From Xiphydria camelus (lineage: Eukaryota; Arthropoda; Insecta; Hymenoptera; Xiphydriidae), in contig OY783194.1 of the NCBI GenBank assembly GCA_963678675.1, forward strand, positions 20,748,278-20,812,277: a DNA stretch of 64,000 bases, read 5' to 3'. The translations under genes were made by a program, and so were the position numbers. How positions within the stretch are numbered: position 1 is the stretch's first letter; every line of letters starts with the position of its first letter. Shown piece by piece: positions 41,469 through 52,529 of this stretch. The notes beneath the pieces are model-generated. The model had not been told where the DNA came from. It worked only from the letters and a program-made list of their open reading frames with translations, and did not search any database.

Positions 41469-44400
41469 TTATAATCGTATCCAGCATTTTTTTGTTTTTA
41501 TAACTTGTTTTTTTCCATTCTCCTTTTTCTCGAGTAGTGAGATGACCGCATTGCTTCCTTCGTTATACGCTTGCTTTATAAGACCGTAACTTATGCCTGC
41601 ATTAGCCATTCTCTTCTTTATTTCGTTGGAAATAAGCGTATTTAACGGTGCGAGAGATTGCAAATTTTCCTCGTATTGCAACATCGCAACGTATTTTTTA
41701 TTGGCAGCGAGGAGCTCGTCCACTGTCAAATCGTGAAACGTCACGTTTTGCAACATAATAACATCGAACAACGCATCGTGCGCATTTTTTGCGTGTATCG
41801 TGAAGTGTCGAGCGGCCAGCTCCACTAAGCTGCAATCTTCTCCACGAAACTTGTTTCGGAGCAGTGGCAGTGCATCAACAAAACCATCGATGATTTCGAT
41901 GAATTCATTGACAAGACCTACTCGATGGATGAATCGCATAAGTCTTGGTGCATCAAATCCACAATTATGCGCAATCAGGACACAACGCTTATTCAACCTT
42001 TTTAAAAATTGAAGTAAATCGTTCGCTACGATTCGTGCAGGGTTTGCCGATATGCTTTTTCCGTGTAAGAATAGATCATGTCCTTCGCTCGTTAATCCAT
42101 TAACTTTGGATGCGGCTGACGATATACTTTCATTTGGTTGTATATATTCATTGAATACTACACTGCCGCATTTCATGGCAATCTGCAAGACTTCGCTGGT
42201 GACTTTTAATCCTGCAGTTTCGAGGTCAAAAAAACTAAAGCCATTGCGGTATCGTCCGAAAAGGTGGTACTCAAGTTTGGTAATCCTGTAGAAACTCCAA
42301 TATCGTTTTCTGTTGCAGGCATAGTCAATAGGCCAACGTGACTCTCGTAAGTTTCGCCTTCGAAAAGATCGCGTCTGTTCCGCAATTGCGATCGCTGCTT
42401 TCGGAGTATTCTTCGTCGTGCTTTGAATGCTGGTGTCTTGGCTTTTATCGATCGTATCCGAGATGATTTTTCACATCTTTCTACATGTTTGGATAGATGT
42501 GCTCCTACACTCAAATTGTATTTTTTACATACATCTTGGACGTATTGTTCACCAATATTTTTTTGAGCAACTGCAACAGCATATCTAAAGTCAGCAGATT
42601 CCGAGAGACTATAGCAGGTGGCTTTCGGAGCTTTCCTCGACATGATGCTGTTTAAATTTTCGTTAGCTTGACTCGATGCTCCAGACGAGAATTTCTCTGC
42701 ATTCGCTGCTAATTTCTCGAAAAGTTTTTTCAGCTCTTCGAACAAACGTTCATTTTTAAATCCGCCAAGCACTGTTGTGTGAACGTAGTTCTCCGGATCT
42801 TTCGAATAATTACACCAATCTCCACAATTGTGCTGGTTAAAAGCGTGAAACGGAATATTTTTTATTGCGGCGGCCAAACCATCCGGATTTCCGGGATTTT
42901 GAGAAACTGCGTACGTGAAGCATCGATGCAAATATTTGATAGCTTCTGGCGATAGTTCTTTGTTCGTATCGGCTTTTTTATCAATTTTATATAACATGTT
43001 TGTCACGCCTCTCGATGTGTGATTTTTATCCGAGTGTTTTACAACGCGATGATTACATGCGTTCCTAACTGCGCAGATGCTCGAACTGTCATCATCCCCA
43101 ATGAATACTCCAACTTGAACATTCTGCGATTTCAAAATCGTGCTATTAGCTGTTAACTGAGCTGCTGTATCCTGTGCCATGGCTTTGGCACTGCCGTAGA
43201 AATTAAGGCGGCAGTCGTGTGTTTCTTTTGCATGTCCCAGATTACACAAACGGCACTGCCTGTTTCGTGTCGCAAAATCGAGGACCTTTCCAGATTGAGT
43301 ACCGATAATTGCAGCATAGCCGTTTAAACTATCGTACTGACGGCCGGAACCGCGTTTGCTCCAACCCATATCGTAAGCGACAAAAAGTCGTACTAAATCG
43401 GTCATCACACTATCCATAGTGTTGTCTGTCTCGTTTGAGCATTCTGAACAGTCTCGATCAACGTTATTATTTTCTTCTTGCGATGATACGGTTGGAGCTG
43501 TTGAATCTTCTGTACTTCTGTAATCCACTTCGAAGATCTTTAGGCCTATACAAATATTCAAAAAAGGATAATATGGATGGGAAATGGATTAGAAAATGGA
43601 TTAAAGTAAATAACCAACTCTCTACTATGCACCCGTGTAAAGTTTATTCATGACATCGTATTTAATTATAAGTGTTAGCTTTTTCGGCGAGATCTTAATA
43701 AATTTTATTGTAGAAATGTATGTATATATTTCATTGTTTGCGTACGATTGTATAATAGCCGTATATAGTCAGAAAATTCTTATATAATTTTGTGTAATTT
43801 CTATTCAAATTTTAAAGCAAAAAGTAATACCATCAGTGAAAACACGCGAGTTCATTGTTGAAATAATTAATTGTTCATTGTTAATATACGTGATCATTAA
43901 ATATTTCATTATTATTTACAATAATTATTTGACAGTTCGATGATTATTCAATTAGAGTTTTTGTGGTAACCGAAGTTAAATAAAACAAATGTTTTGTCTT
44001 AGAACATTTGTTTTCTTTAATTTTTTCCACTTTATAGGTATTCGAATAAGTATGCGAATACCTTCGAGTACTTTCATAGGTATTCGAATAAGTATTCAAA
44101 TACCTATAAAAACGTAATAATTCTAACGTCAACTTACAAAAGGTTTTCCAATGTCTCTCTATTTTGTAGTGTTAAGGATCTTTCTAATTTTGTGGCTTCC
44201 TCGCAGCTTTGTTTTGCAACATCTCGGTAACACAGGTTTACAAAAAAAAAAGTCCGGACTATTTGACCGGACCATGGTATTCCGAGGTATTTTTGCGTCC
44301 TGAATCCAATCCCGAGGTCATCTGAGCCCCATCACGTCAGAAAAACGAGATTTCGAAATAAATAAATAAGGAAATGGGACTGCCCTGAGCAGCACCCAGA

Positions 44401-45372
44401 GCATGACTCCAAGGTTCTAAGGCCATTAGGGTCAGTGCTGGGTCCACTGTCAATATGTCACAGTGAACGGATCGCCGGAATTGGATGCCTTGACAGGGAG
44501 ATCGTAATCCGCGAGATACAACGATCATGGCAACATTTTATCCACTGGGGTGGTTCTGTGATAGTCCGGTCGAGATTTAGGACTCCATTCCAATGTTTGG
44601 AAGGTATTCAAGACCTAAACAGCTACCCTCCAACTCAACAGGTCGCTTGAGAAATTGTCCCGGGTCCAGTTCCAAAAAATTGTCATTTTAACATCTAAAT
44701 GACCTTGAAATCTCGTTTTTCTGACGTGATGGGGCTCAGATGACCTCGGGATCGGATTCAGGACGCAAAAATACCTCGGAATACCATGGTCCGGTCAAAT
44801 AGTCCGGACTTTTTTTTTTGTAAACCTGTGTAATCGGCCCAACCTCTCGCTCATGCTGCTTATACGTATTTGTCGACATGTTCGGTATATTCATACACTG
44901 CATATATTTGTTTATGGCAATGTAGCCTAATCCTGCGTGGAGAGTACCTATGACACAATAAGTACATATGTATACGATTTATATAGTAAATTCATGAGAA
45001 TAGATAGTCTATGTAAAACTTACCTAACGCTAATTTCGTATTTACATCAAACAACAGTTTACTGTTTGGCCCAACATGTTTTGTTCCACTCGGCACTTTA
45101 TTTATGAGGAGGCAATGTTGACGGAGCACAGAAAACATTGAGCCCAAACCGTGTTTTTGTTCATCTTTGATATTTTTTAACCACAGTTCTTCGTTACAGC
45201 TACTGCAGAGTGCATGTGCTTTGCCATAACCTTTAAATCGACTATACGTCGGCCCACGACTGCGAATTCATCGTCTGACTAGAATTTTCTTTCGACGCTG
45301 GCCACCTTCCACTTGTTTTAGCCGACGATTATATTGTTTTTCCGATTGGATTTTACCCTTCCACCTTTTCAT
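41469..45372 (-). pseudogene. DDE transposase fused to a DEDDh exonuclease (copy 2)
   Basis: Exon 1 (about 45372-45024) has VVGRRIVDLKVMAKH and LCSSCNEELWLKNI with a one-base break; donor GTAAGT. Exon 2 (44947-44834, then 44227-44138 after a MITE) has GTLHAGLGYIAINKYM and YKQHEREVGP. Exon 3 starts at 43545 (acceptor TATAG). It carries the transposase core: VAYDMGWSKRGSGRQYDS, FIGDDDSSSI and ANENLNSIM give a candidate D-D-E (about residues 64, 156-158 and 301 of the open stretch at 43561-42206), with CRLC...H and HNCGDWC clusters between. This is the Mutator-like transposase domain known from insects (PF20700, as I recall). After a frame slip at a T7 run near 42222 follow FFDLETAGL, AHNCGFD and HDALFD, the complete DEDDh exonuclease set. 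The same order in copy 1 shows the joining is not a chance neighbour. Confidence 0.7.
44231..44830. mobile_element. 600-bp MITE, CACAGG ends, TAA TSD
   Basis: Inverted terminal arms of about 125 bp start CACAGGTTTAC and share GTCCGGACTATTTGACCGG, TCCGAGGTATTTTTGCGTCC and GATGGGGCTCAGATGACCTC. Flanked by TAA (44228-44230, 44831-44833). The CACAGG end and 3-bp TWA duplication match the MITE at 51765-52523. A PIF/Harbinger-type 3-bp TWA target fits, but the class is inferred. It sits in exon 2 of the copy 2 transposase. Confidence 0.8.
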
Positions 45373-45711
45373 TTTTACCAAATATCAACACTAACATTGA
45401 ATACCATATTGACTACTAACGAAGGCGTGCGGTGGAGTGCCGAAGGCGGCTGCCGTGCGGCGTGCGGCGTATACGCAGGGCTACCAATAACTGAAAACTA
45501 CAATGCGCGTATGCCACATCTCCATTTTATTAATGATGTTTTCGAGATATAAATAAATAAAAATCGACGTGTAAAATATTTAAATAATTAATTTTTACGC
45601 AAGTTAAAATTTTATTATTCGAAGTTGGCAGCCGTCGGAGGCGCCCGTGTATAAGCATAGGCGTTTTCCCCTTACCGCCTGCCCCGCAAAGACCCTGAGC
45701 AACCTCCTTAA

Positions 45712-45793
45712 CATATCATTAATCTGAGCGTCTATGTTACCGGCCGTCGTTACAAGTTTTTGTAGTATTTTAGGTGAGAGGTGTGGTGACGTT

Positions 45794-45830
<37 letters not shown>

Positions 45831-45854
45831 GAGAGAGGGGGAGAGGGGGAGGGG

Positions 45855-45936
<82 letters not shown>

Positions 45937-46289
45937 AACGATATTGTTTGAAGCGTGGTTTCGTTCGCTTCATCGGAAGGATGAAGCGTAATTGTTTGAG
46001 TTGAGCCATGACATCCCGCGGGAATAGTTACTTTATTTGTTTTTTCTAGTAGGATCGATTGATATTTTTGATCTCTCGAACATACAGAGAAAAGGTTATC
46101 CGGTTGTGGTGCTACCGCTATCCAGACATTTTGTTTTGTTCCGTGGGAAGTCAGTAGGTTGTGGTTAAATGTAATTTGCTAATGGTACAGTTGCTTATTC
46201 TTTTTCGTCTGATTATTTGATGTGTGCGTCCTGAGTCTGAGTAGAGTAATCGGGTTTATTTCTCCTAATTATGGCTATGCCCTCTACTC
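45712..46289. repeat. (GA)n microsatellite and unassigned DNA
   Basis: About 45801-45934 is an almost pure GA/G-rich tract. The rest has no recognised gene. This interval lies between the TTAA of the transposase/exonuclease element and the end of env of Gypsy element A, where a 3' LTR would be expected; none was found. Confidence 0.7.
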
Positions 46290-46417
46290 TTTTGTATAAT
46301 TATGATATTCATCTCTTTCTATCGGAAAGTATCTTAGATTATTGTAAGTGGCTATGTATTCTTCCTTAATCATTACTACGCCATACATTCCTTCCATTGG
46401 AATGGGTATAAGTGATA

Positions 46418-49400
46418 GGGGAGAGGCTTGCAGGTTGCCACCCGTTAACTTTTTTGATCATAGCTCGTGATAAAATCAACGTATTGTTTATATATGATAT
46501 ACGTTGGAAAGAGAAAGTTCAGAGAGCTACTATTTTAAGCTAGATATCATGTGAATTCCTGAGAAATCAAAATTATGCAGCGAATTTTCGAGAGTATTGA
46601 AAATTGACTCCTTGAAATTTTGGCTTGCAGGTTGCCACCCTTATAAAAAATGCTGAAAATGTAGAAAAACTCGAGTAAAAGCACCTGATTCATTGAACTA
46701 ATGAAAATATATTTGATTTTATTTGTCGTACGTGGCTGTGAACATAAAAAATTAATTGGAAATCGCAATGAAAAATCAAATTTGCAAAATGGTATAGAAT
46801 CATTCCAAATCGTCATCGGGGAATCACAATTTGGGCAAGTATAAACACTGAAACGCATATTGGCACATTTCGCGTGAATAGCTGTTTCGCATTCGTGGCA
46901 CCTAATAGAGTTATTTCTATTGAGTCTTTCAGGCATTTTCTTCAAACAAATCATACAATCATCACCGCTTTCATTACTTGATGACAATGTCTTTTTTTTC
47001 GTTCGTTTTACTGGCGTTCGTTTTGGTGCTTTCTTCGGTGAAACTTTGCGCTTCTTCTTTTCAGCGCTGGCTTCCTTCTCTTTTGCAGCTTCCCGCTTTT
47101 TTTGTCGTTCTTTAAGAAAAGCAACATTTTCCGGCGAAGTCAAAACCGTTGTTTTCTGTGGCTTCGGACCACGATTCGACTTTTTCTGTTGTGTTGCTGC
47201 TCTCAAGGATCCGATTGAAGAAACCATAGAGGCCAAGCTGCAAGCGCGAGAAGTGCCAGATGTTGATGCCTCAGATGCATCTATATCAATGGGCACGCTA
47301 TCAACAACAATGCGGCGTTGCTCGTTTTCATCGTATTCCCTTTCGATGGTGGAAGTCCCTGCATTTGCTTCATCAACGCCAAGCCTAACGAAATGCGAGT
47401 CGTTGAAAACACCCGGATCATATGGGCAAATTCCAGTAGCCTTGAAGCCAGACACAATGTTTTCGGCCGTCGCACCTCTCAGCAAAGCCGTTGCCACAAG
47501 CTTGGGAATAAGGGCCATGTCCAGAGTTTTGCCGGCGTTGTTACGCATCCATGCGTTGTGAGCTTGATTGTATGCGCCTTTCACCGGCCCATACACCGAA
47601 ACATCTAGGGGTTGTAAACGATGGCTGCAATGAGGCGGGAAGGAAAGCATCGTCACGCCATTTTCAACGGCCATGTCTATCGATTCGACTGACAAATGCG
47701 AACTGTGGTTATCAAGCAAAAGAAGCGTTGGTGAACTTTTCGAGGAGTGGCTGTGCTTGATGAAATGTTCCATGAATTTCACGAAATCAGTCTGCTGCAT
47801 CCACCCCGACTCGTTTGCGAAGCCGACAGTTTCGTTGGATGCGTGAGTCAGATACAGGGGATTCATCTTCTTTCTTGGGAAGAGGTAAAAAGGTGGTATC
47901 GAATTTCCTGACGCACTAACAGCAAATGCCAACGTTATCATGCTGCCGCGTTCGGCAGATGTAATTTGGCCGACACGCTTCACACCTTTCTGAGAAACAA
48001 TTTTGCCCATTCGAGTTGGCACCGTCGAAAACCCAGTTTCATCCATATTCCAGATGGAACTGGCAGTAAATGGCTCTACGGCGAGAACAGAGTCCAAATT
48101 TCGGAAAAAGTGGTCCACATTTTTGCGGCAAAAGGCTTTTGTACGGTTGAGGCTGGTTTGTTCGGGCGTGCGCAGAGATAACTTTTTGTGCCGCAGCATG
48201 AAACCGTAATACCACTGTTTGCTGGCCATTTTATATTCATCCCAGCTTCGTGGAAATTTAGCATTAATTTTTAGAGCAAACTGATATGCCAGTTGCTTTA
48301 ATTCAGTGATGCTCAATCCATAGTACTGTTGGGCGCACTTCACTACGTATTTGACCAACGCTTTCTCTTGTTCTTCATTGAAAACCTACAAAAAGATCGA
48401 TACGATGAATTATTAATAGTATATTGCACAGCAAGTTGGAGATCGACTGCTAGGAGTGAGGAAAATACGCCTTCGACAGCTGTGAGTGAGGGAAAAACGA
48501 CTTGAAATTGCCGTGATTCGCCATGCCCTACAGATATCGAAAATCGAATTCTGTGGACCCGAGTTGTGAAAAGGCATTAGATTATTAAAATATAACATCA
48601 TTAACAAACCAATGATGGTGTTGAGTACGATGCAATTTGGCGAACCACTTTCAATAATTCATCATCGGTGACAGTCGTAATATCAGGAACTGCAGCATCG
48701 AATTTCTGCACATATCGGCCCAAGCTTCGCATATCGATGTTGTATGCTTTTGCAGTACTCTTCCTTGATTTATTGTCGACTTTGATTGCTTTGATTGCGA
48801 CGAGCAACGCTTCAAAATCCTTAATGCCGTGCTCAGATTTTCTTCGCCTGCGCGCTGCCATGCTAAAAATGTATCTAACATACGAAAAATTAACGAAAAT
48901 ATCACTGAAATGCAACTATTATGGCGGACATACGAAATTACTTGTGTGTTTGTGTGTATGTGTGTGCGTATTCGTGTTTCTGAAAAAATGTCCCTCCATC
49001 CCTAATAAGAACCGTTCCTACGCCCCTGAGTAAACATTATTTATTCATGAAAAATGGCAATTGAGTGTAAACAAGCGAAAAATAGAGGGGTGGCAACCTG
49101 CAAGCCAACAAAGGTGGCAACTTGCATTCTGACGGGATTTTAGAAAACATTAAAAAAATATTGTTAATATTCATAATATGCTTGAATTCTGCTTGGATTA
49201 TGCGAATAGGTTAGAAAAATGACACATCACGAATATTTACCTTGAGTTTTTGATGGAAATGTTCAATTCACAAGCACAGGGAAAACACACAATTTTAATA
49301 ATTTGAATTCTTTCTGAACGATATATTATAATCTCTCAGAAAAGACAGTGTTTTTGTGTTTATTCGTTTCAGAAGTGGAACGAAAGTAACAACTACTCTT

Positions 49401-49504
49401 GTAACGTCGATGTTAGTCACAATTGAGGTTATGATACGGTTGGAATATCAAAATATAGCAGGGGTGGCAACCTGCAAGCAGTGGCAACCTACAAGCCTCT
49501 CCCC
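46418..49504 (-). mobile_element. 3.1-kb pogo-like transposon with subterminal GGTTGCCACC repeats
   Basis: Ends GGGGAGAGGCTTGCAGGTTG and the inverted right end (CTACAAGCCTCTCCCC) are flanked by TA (46416-46417, 49505-49506). GGTTGCCAC or its complement occurs at least six times near the ends (about 46432, 46630, 49090, 49112, 49464, 49483), always with CTTGCAG-like sequence beside it. The pattern suggests multiple transposase binding sites. It encodes one transposase with one intron and lies in env of Gypsy element A. Confidence 0.88.
46547..48861 (-). CDS. pogo-family transposase with C-terminal PHD-like zinc finger
   Basis: Exon 1 (48861-48610) starts MAARRRRKSEHG and has a psq-type HTH (STAKAYNIDMRSLGRYVQKF). 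Donor GTTTGT; exon 2 starts at 48385 (acceptor TTGTAG) with VFNEEQEKALVKYV and joins in frame. Exon 2 holds a second HTH region, then the DDE_1 core: IWNMDETGF, LLLDNHSSH and RLQPLDVSVY carry the three catalytic Asp (residues 106, 216 and 252 of the frame open from 48358). After a Lys-rich, NLS-like stretch come CMICLKKM...C-x2-C...H-x2-C...C-x2-C, a PHD/RING-like zinc finger (about residues 470-515). The frame then runs into subterminal DNA; the natural stop is at 46547. No internal break, so the gene may be functional. Confidence 0.85.
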
Positions 49505-49631
49505 TACTCTTTACTAATATTATATCCATTCTCTTCTACTAAAGGTACATGTAATACGAAAACTAGTTTACTTTGTACATAAAATATCTGAATGTTACTG
49601 ATATCTACAAGCGTGGTGAAATATTTTTCAT

Positions 49632-50468
49632 TTAGCGGTACCGGTATCTTACTAGCGTCAGAGAGTATGATCGTAAGGTATCGAAGATTTGATTGGGAGG
49701 TAGCGCTTGGGGGTGGAGTATGCCGTGCCTTCCGTCCATGATTATTGAAATCAGTTCGATTAATTCTAAGTTATAATCACTCATGACCTGATCGAGTTCG
49801 CTCAGCATTTCGTCGTACCTTAAGTTATATTCTATTGCTTTTGTTTTGTCTATAACGGATTGGGAAAATTGGTTGAGTTCTTTTGCTTGCTTTTCAAATT
49901 TCTCTATTGATTCTAGTCCTTGGGAGATTTCGGTCTTAATAATGAGTATTTGATTTTTAACTAATTGCGCGACTCTACTATTTCCTTGGCATATGGCATC
50001 TATTTCTTTGTTGTAATATTCAGCATCGTCGGTGTCTAGTATTCCGAAGAGTATTTTGAATGCGGTCCCCATTATATCAAATAGCCCTCGTTTAATTCGA
50101 TCGTCAGTATGTCCTATCAAATCATTAAGTGATCGTAGGTTTTTATTAGCACGTTTGAAGCAAATTTCCATGTGGTTAAGGCGATATAGAGAATTGCATG
50201 ATTTGGTTACGGTCATGCATAAGCTACGCATGTGTTGGATTTGGTTTCGTAGAGATACATGTGTTTATCGATTACGTCAGTGATGTTAAGATTCGAAACT
50301 ATTTTCCAAGTGTTGTGATAGATGTATGCTTCGCCTAAATTTTCTACTAGTAGGTACGGCCTGATCCTGCGGGATAGGTTCAATGGTAATGTTGTCTGTT
50401 GTAGTGTGATGGATGGCTGTCAGTAAAAGCAGTGTAAATATGACTTTGTCCATTATCTGAAAGCACAA
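49632..50468 (-). pseudogene. env of Gypsy element A (F-protein type), broken
   Basis: An envelope glycoprotein gene of the insect errantivirus type, related to baculovirus F proteins. The open stretch 50468-50286 has a hydrophobic, signal-like N-terminus. The stretch 50231-49632 has a basic cleavage-like motif (RIKR) followed by a small hydrophobic segment, long helices and the RHGILHPQ phrase shared with the env of element C. The coding sequence is broken by an early frame change and by the pogo-like element at 46418-49504, which entered at a TA further downstream; env-like sequence resumes on the other side (46415-46290) before a stop. It is not expressible as a full protein. Confidence 0.75.
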
Positions 50469-50477
50469 GCGTTAGTG

Positions 50478-51250
50478 TTATGGTTTAATTTCTGTTAAGT
50501 GTGTGGTGAAGATTATATCGTTGTATGATAGGGTGACTGTAGCGTTGGTATGAAGCTTGGTTATTTGCGCGAGCCCCTTCCATCGTGCTTCCAGGGTTTT
50601 CGCTGCGGAGTTTTCAAAGAGGACTCGATCTCCTTCTTTGAAAACATACTCGTTCCGGATTCGTGCGTCTGTGCGTTCCTTGTTACTTTGTTGGGATTTC
50701 TTTAATCGTGTTATGGCTTCTTTTATTACGGAGTTGTGTTTATTTTTTAGATTCTCAAGTATTTCGCTCGCGGTGATTTTGGTCTTCGGGAGTGACGTAG
50801 GGAAATGTGGTTTCGTGCCGAATTGGAACTCGTACGGTGTCATGCCGATGGATCTATGCTCGGTAGTATTATATGCGAGCGCCACACTTGCTTAAGTATC
50901 GTATCCCAATCTTCGGTGTGGGCGCGAATCATATCCTTAATGAAGGAATGTGTTCTTTCATTCGAGCCGTTGGATTGTGGGTGGTATGGAGTTGTTGAGG
51001 TACTTCGGATATTAAAGAGTTTTGCGTAAGCCTCCATTTGTTTGTTTATGAATTCTTTGCCGTTGTCGGTGAGAATTATTTCCGGTAGTCCAAAAATTGA
51101 TATATATTCGTCGTGAAGCTTGTGGACTATTAGATCGGCGTTCTTTCCTTTTACCGGTGTCAATATTAGAAATTTAGTCAAGATATCTTGAATAACAAGT
51201 ATGTATTTGTTTCCTCTCCGGGTAGGTTCAAACAGTCCGATGAGATCCAT
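50478..51250 (-). pseudogene. Integrase core and C-terminus of Gypsy element A
   Basis: The piece at 51250-50840 is the rve core: MDLIGLFEPTRRGNKYI, the catalytic D in ILTDNGKEF and E in SNGSNERTHS. The piece at 50885-50478 continues with TTEHRSIGMTPYEFQFG and the C-terminal GDRVLFENSAA. One frame change joins them near 50860. The 5' side of this integrase (zinc-binding HHCC and core start) is at 58946-58779; the gap is the insertion of element C. Integrase inserts cDNA into the genome; this copy cannot. Confidence 0.8.
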
Positions 51251-51256
51251 TGAGAT

Positions 51257-51513
51257 TGTTACAGGGAAATAACTTCATGTAACTTTTTAAAAAGCAGGCA
51301 CTGGTTATACCGTGGTATAACCCATGCTATTTTATTTAGCTTCTTGGTAAGAATACAATTATCGCTATTTCTCGGTGAGTAATGCTACGTTATGTCGCTC
51401 GCGTGACAATACGCAAGGAAGACTCCCAAAACAGAACTGCCGACCCAGGTATGTGGGCTGGCTTATATAGGTCACTCAGGATGAGACAGGGAGGTGCATA
51501 TCTACGCTTAACA
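51257..51513 (-). repeat. 3' LTR of Gypsy element C
   Basis: 257 bp with TG/CA ends and GAGAT outside. It contains a TATATAGG-like box (about 51465) on the shared core. It matches 58562-58773 over 212 bp with about ten differences. Confidence 0.88.
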
Positions 51514-51764
51514 CTCCCCGGAGTAGATTGAACTTCCTCCTGAAAGTTCTTACTTGCGGACTCTTATCCCCTTAACCGGTCGGATTAATGGGTCCATTAG
51601 CCGGGCGTGAGCCGTAGTAGGTTCCTTTTCAACAGTGGGTCGGTATTCCACCCGGTAGTCGCTTTCCCGAGGGTGGTTGGTAAATTTGTTACAGGCTATG
51701 TTGATACATAATTTACATGGTGATAGATTCTTTATACAATCAAAAACCCCTAGCTTATTAATTA

Positions 51765-52523
51765 CACAGGCACACAAAAAAAAAGGTCTTGTTCCCAGAA
51801 CCAGACCAGCATATCTTCATGTTTTTGGGGTCGCTGAATCCGAATCCGGTGTCCGTTTGTCTCCATCACGTCACATTTTTTTTAATCTCAAAAAACCATC
51901 AATAGATCATGATTTTCAAAAAGTTAATGGACTTAAACCAAATTCGCTATAAGGGGTTTTTTGGGTCGCTGATCACGAATCTGAAATCGGATTTCAAAAA
52001 TTCAAGATGGTGGATCCAATATGGCGGACGAGATTTTTGAAAATCGACGGATTCATGCCGAATTTGGTATAAGGAGGTTTTTTGGGTCGCTGATCATGAA
52101 TCTGAAGTCAGATTTTAAAAATTCAAGATGGATCCAATATGGAGGACAAGATTTTCGAAAATTTTGAATTTTTGTAAATATAACTTCATATTCGTCATTA
52201 GCGATCGAAAAAAAAACCCTATACCAAATTCGGCATGAATCCGTCGATTTTAAAAAATCTCGTCCGCCATATTGGATCCGCCATTTTGCATTTTTGAAAT
52301 CCTATTTCAGATTCGTGATCAGCGACCCAAAAAAACCCCTATAGCGAATTTGGTTTAAGTCCATTAACTTTTTGAAAATCATGATCTATTGATGGTTTTT
52401 TGAGATTAACAAAAATGTGACGTGATGGAGACAAACGGACACCGGATTCGGATTCAGCGACCCCAAAAACATAAAGATATGCTGGTCCGGTTCCGGGAAC
52501 AAGGCCTTTTTTTTGTGCCTGTG
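51765..52523. mobile_element. 759-bp MITE, CACAGG ends, TTA TSD
   Basis: CACAGGCACACAAAAAAAAA at the left is repeated inverted at the right; arms extend over 150 bp (GGTCGCTGAATCCGAATCCG and TTAATGGACTTAAACCAAAT occur in both) and the element is close to palindromic overall. Flanked by TTA (51762-51764, 52524-52526). It shares its CACAGG terminus and 3-bp TWA target with the 600-bp MITE at 44231. It entered the end of env of element C, just past its membrane segment. Confidence 0.82.
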
Positions 52524-52529
52524 TTATCC

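Larger units (their letters stand above)
34894..45707 (-). mobile_element. TTAA-flanked transposase/exonuclease element, copy 2 (host of nested elements)
   Basis: Ends GGAGGTTGCTCAG (34894-34906) and CTGAGCAACCTCC (45695-45707) are perfect 13-bp inverted repeats, each bordered by TTAA (34890-34893, 45708-45711). The gene is at 41469-45372. A 5.8-kb piggyBac element (35208-41052) lies in its 3' region and a 600-bp MITE in exon 2. Without inserts it would be about 4.4 kb. The TTAA TSD and the termini shared with copy 1 define one family, provisionally Kolobok-like. Confidence 0.7.

Noticed and set aside
45734..46009. ORFs of Arg-Glu and Ser-Leu repeats on both strands
   Set aside because: They are translations of the (GA)n microsatellite, with no flanking coding signal.
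51762..52526. ORFs with the phrase FGVAESESGVRLSPSRH at both ends of the 759-bp MITE
   Set aside because: The same peptide appears twice, inverted, because the terminal arms are inverted repeats; there is no gene.
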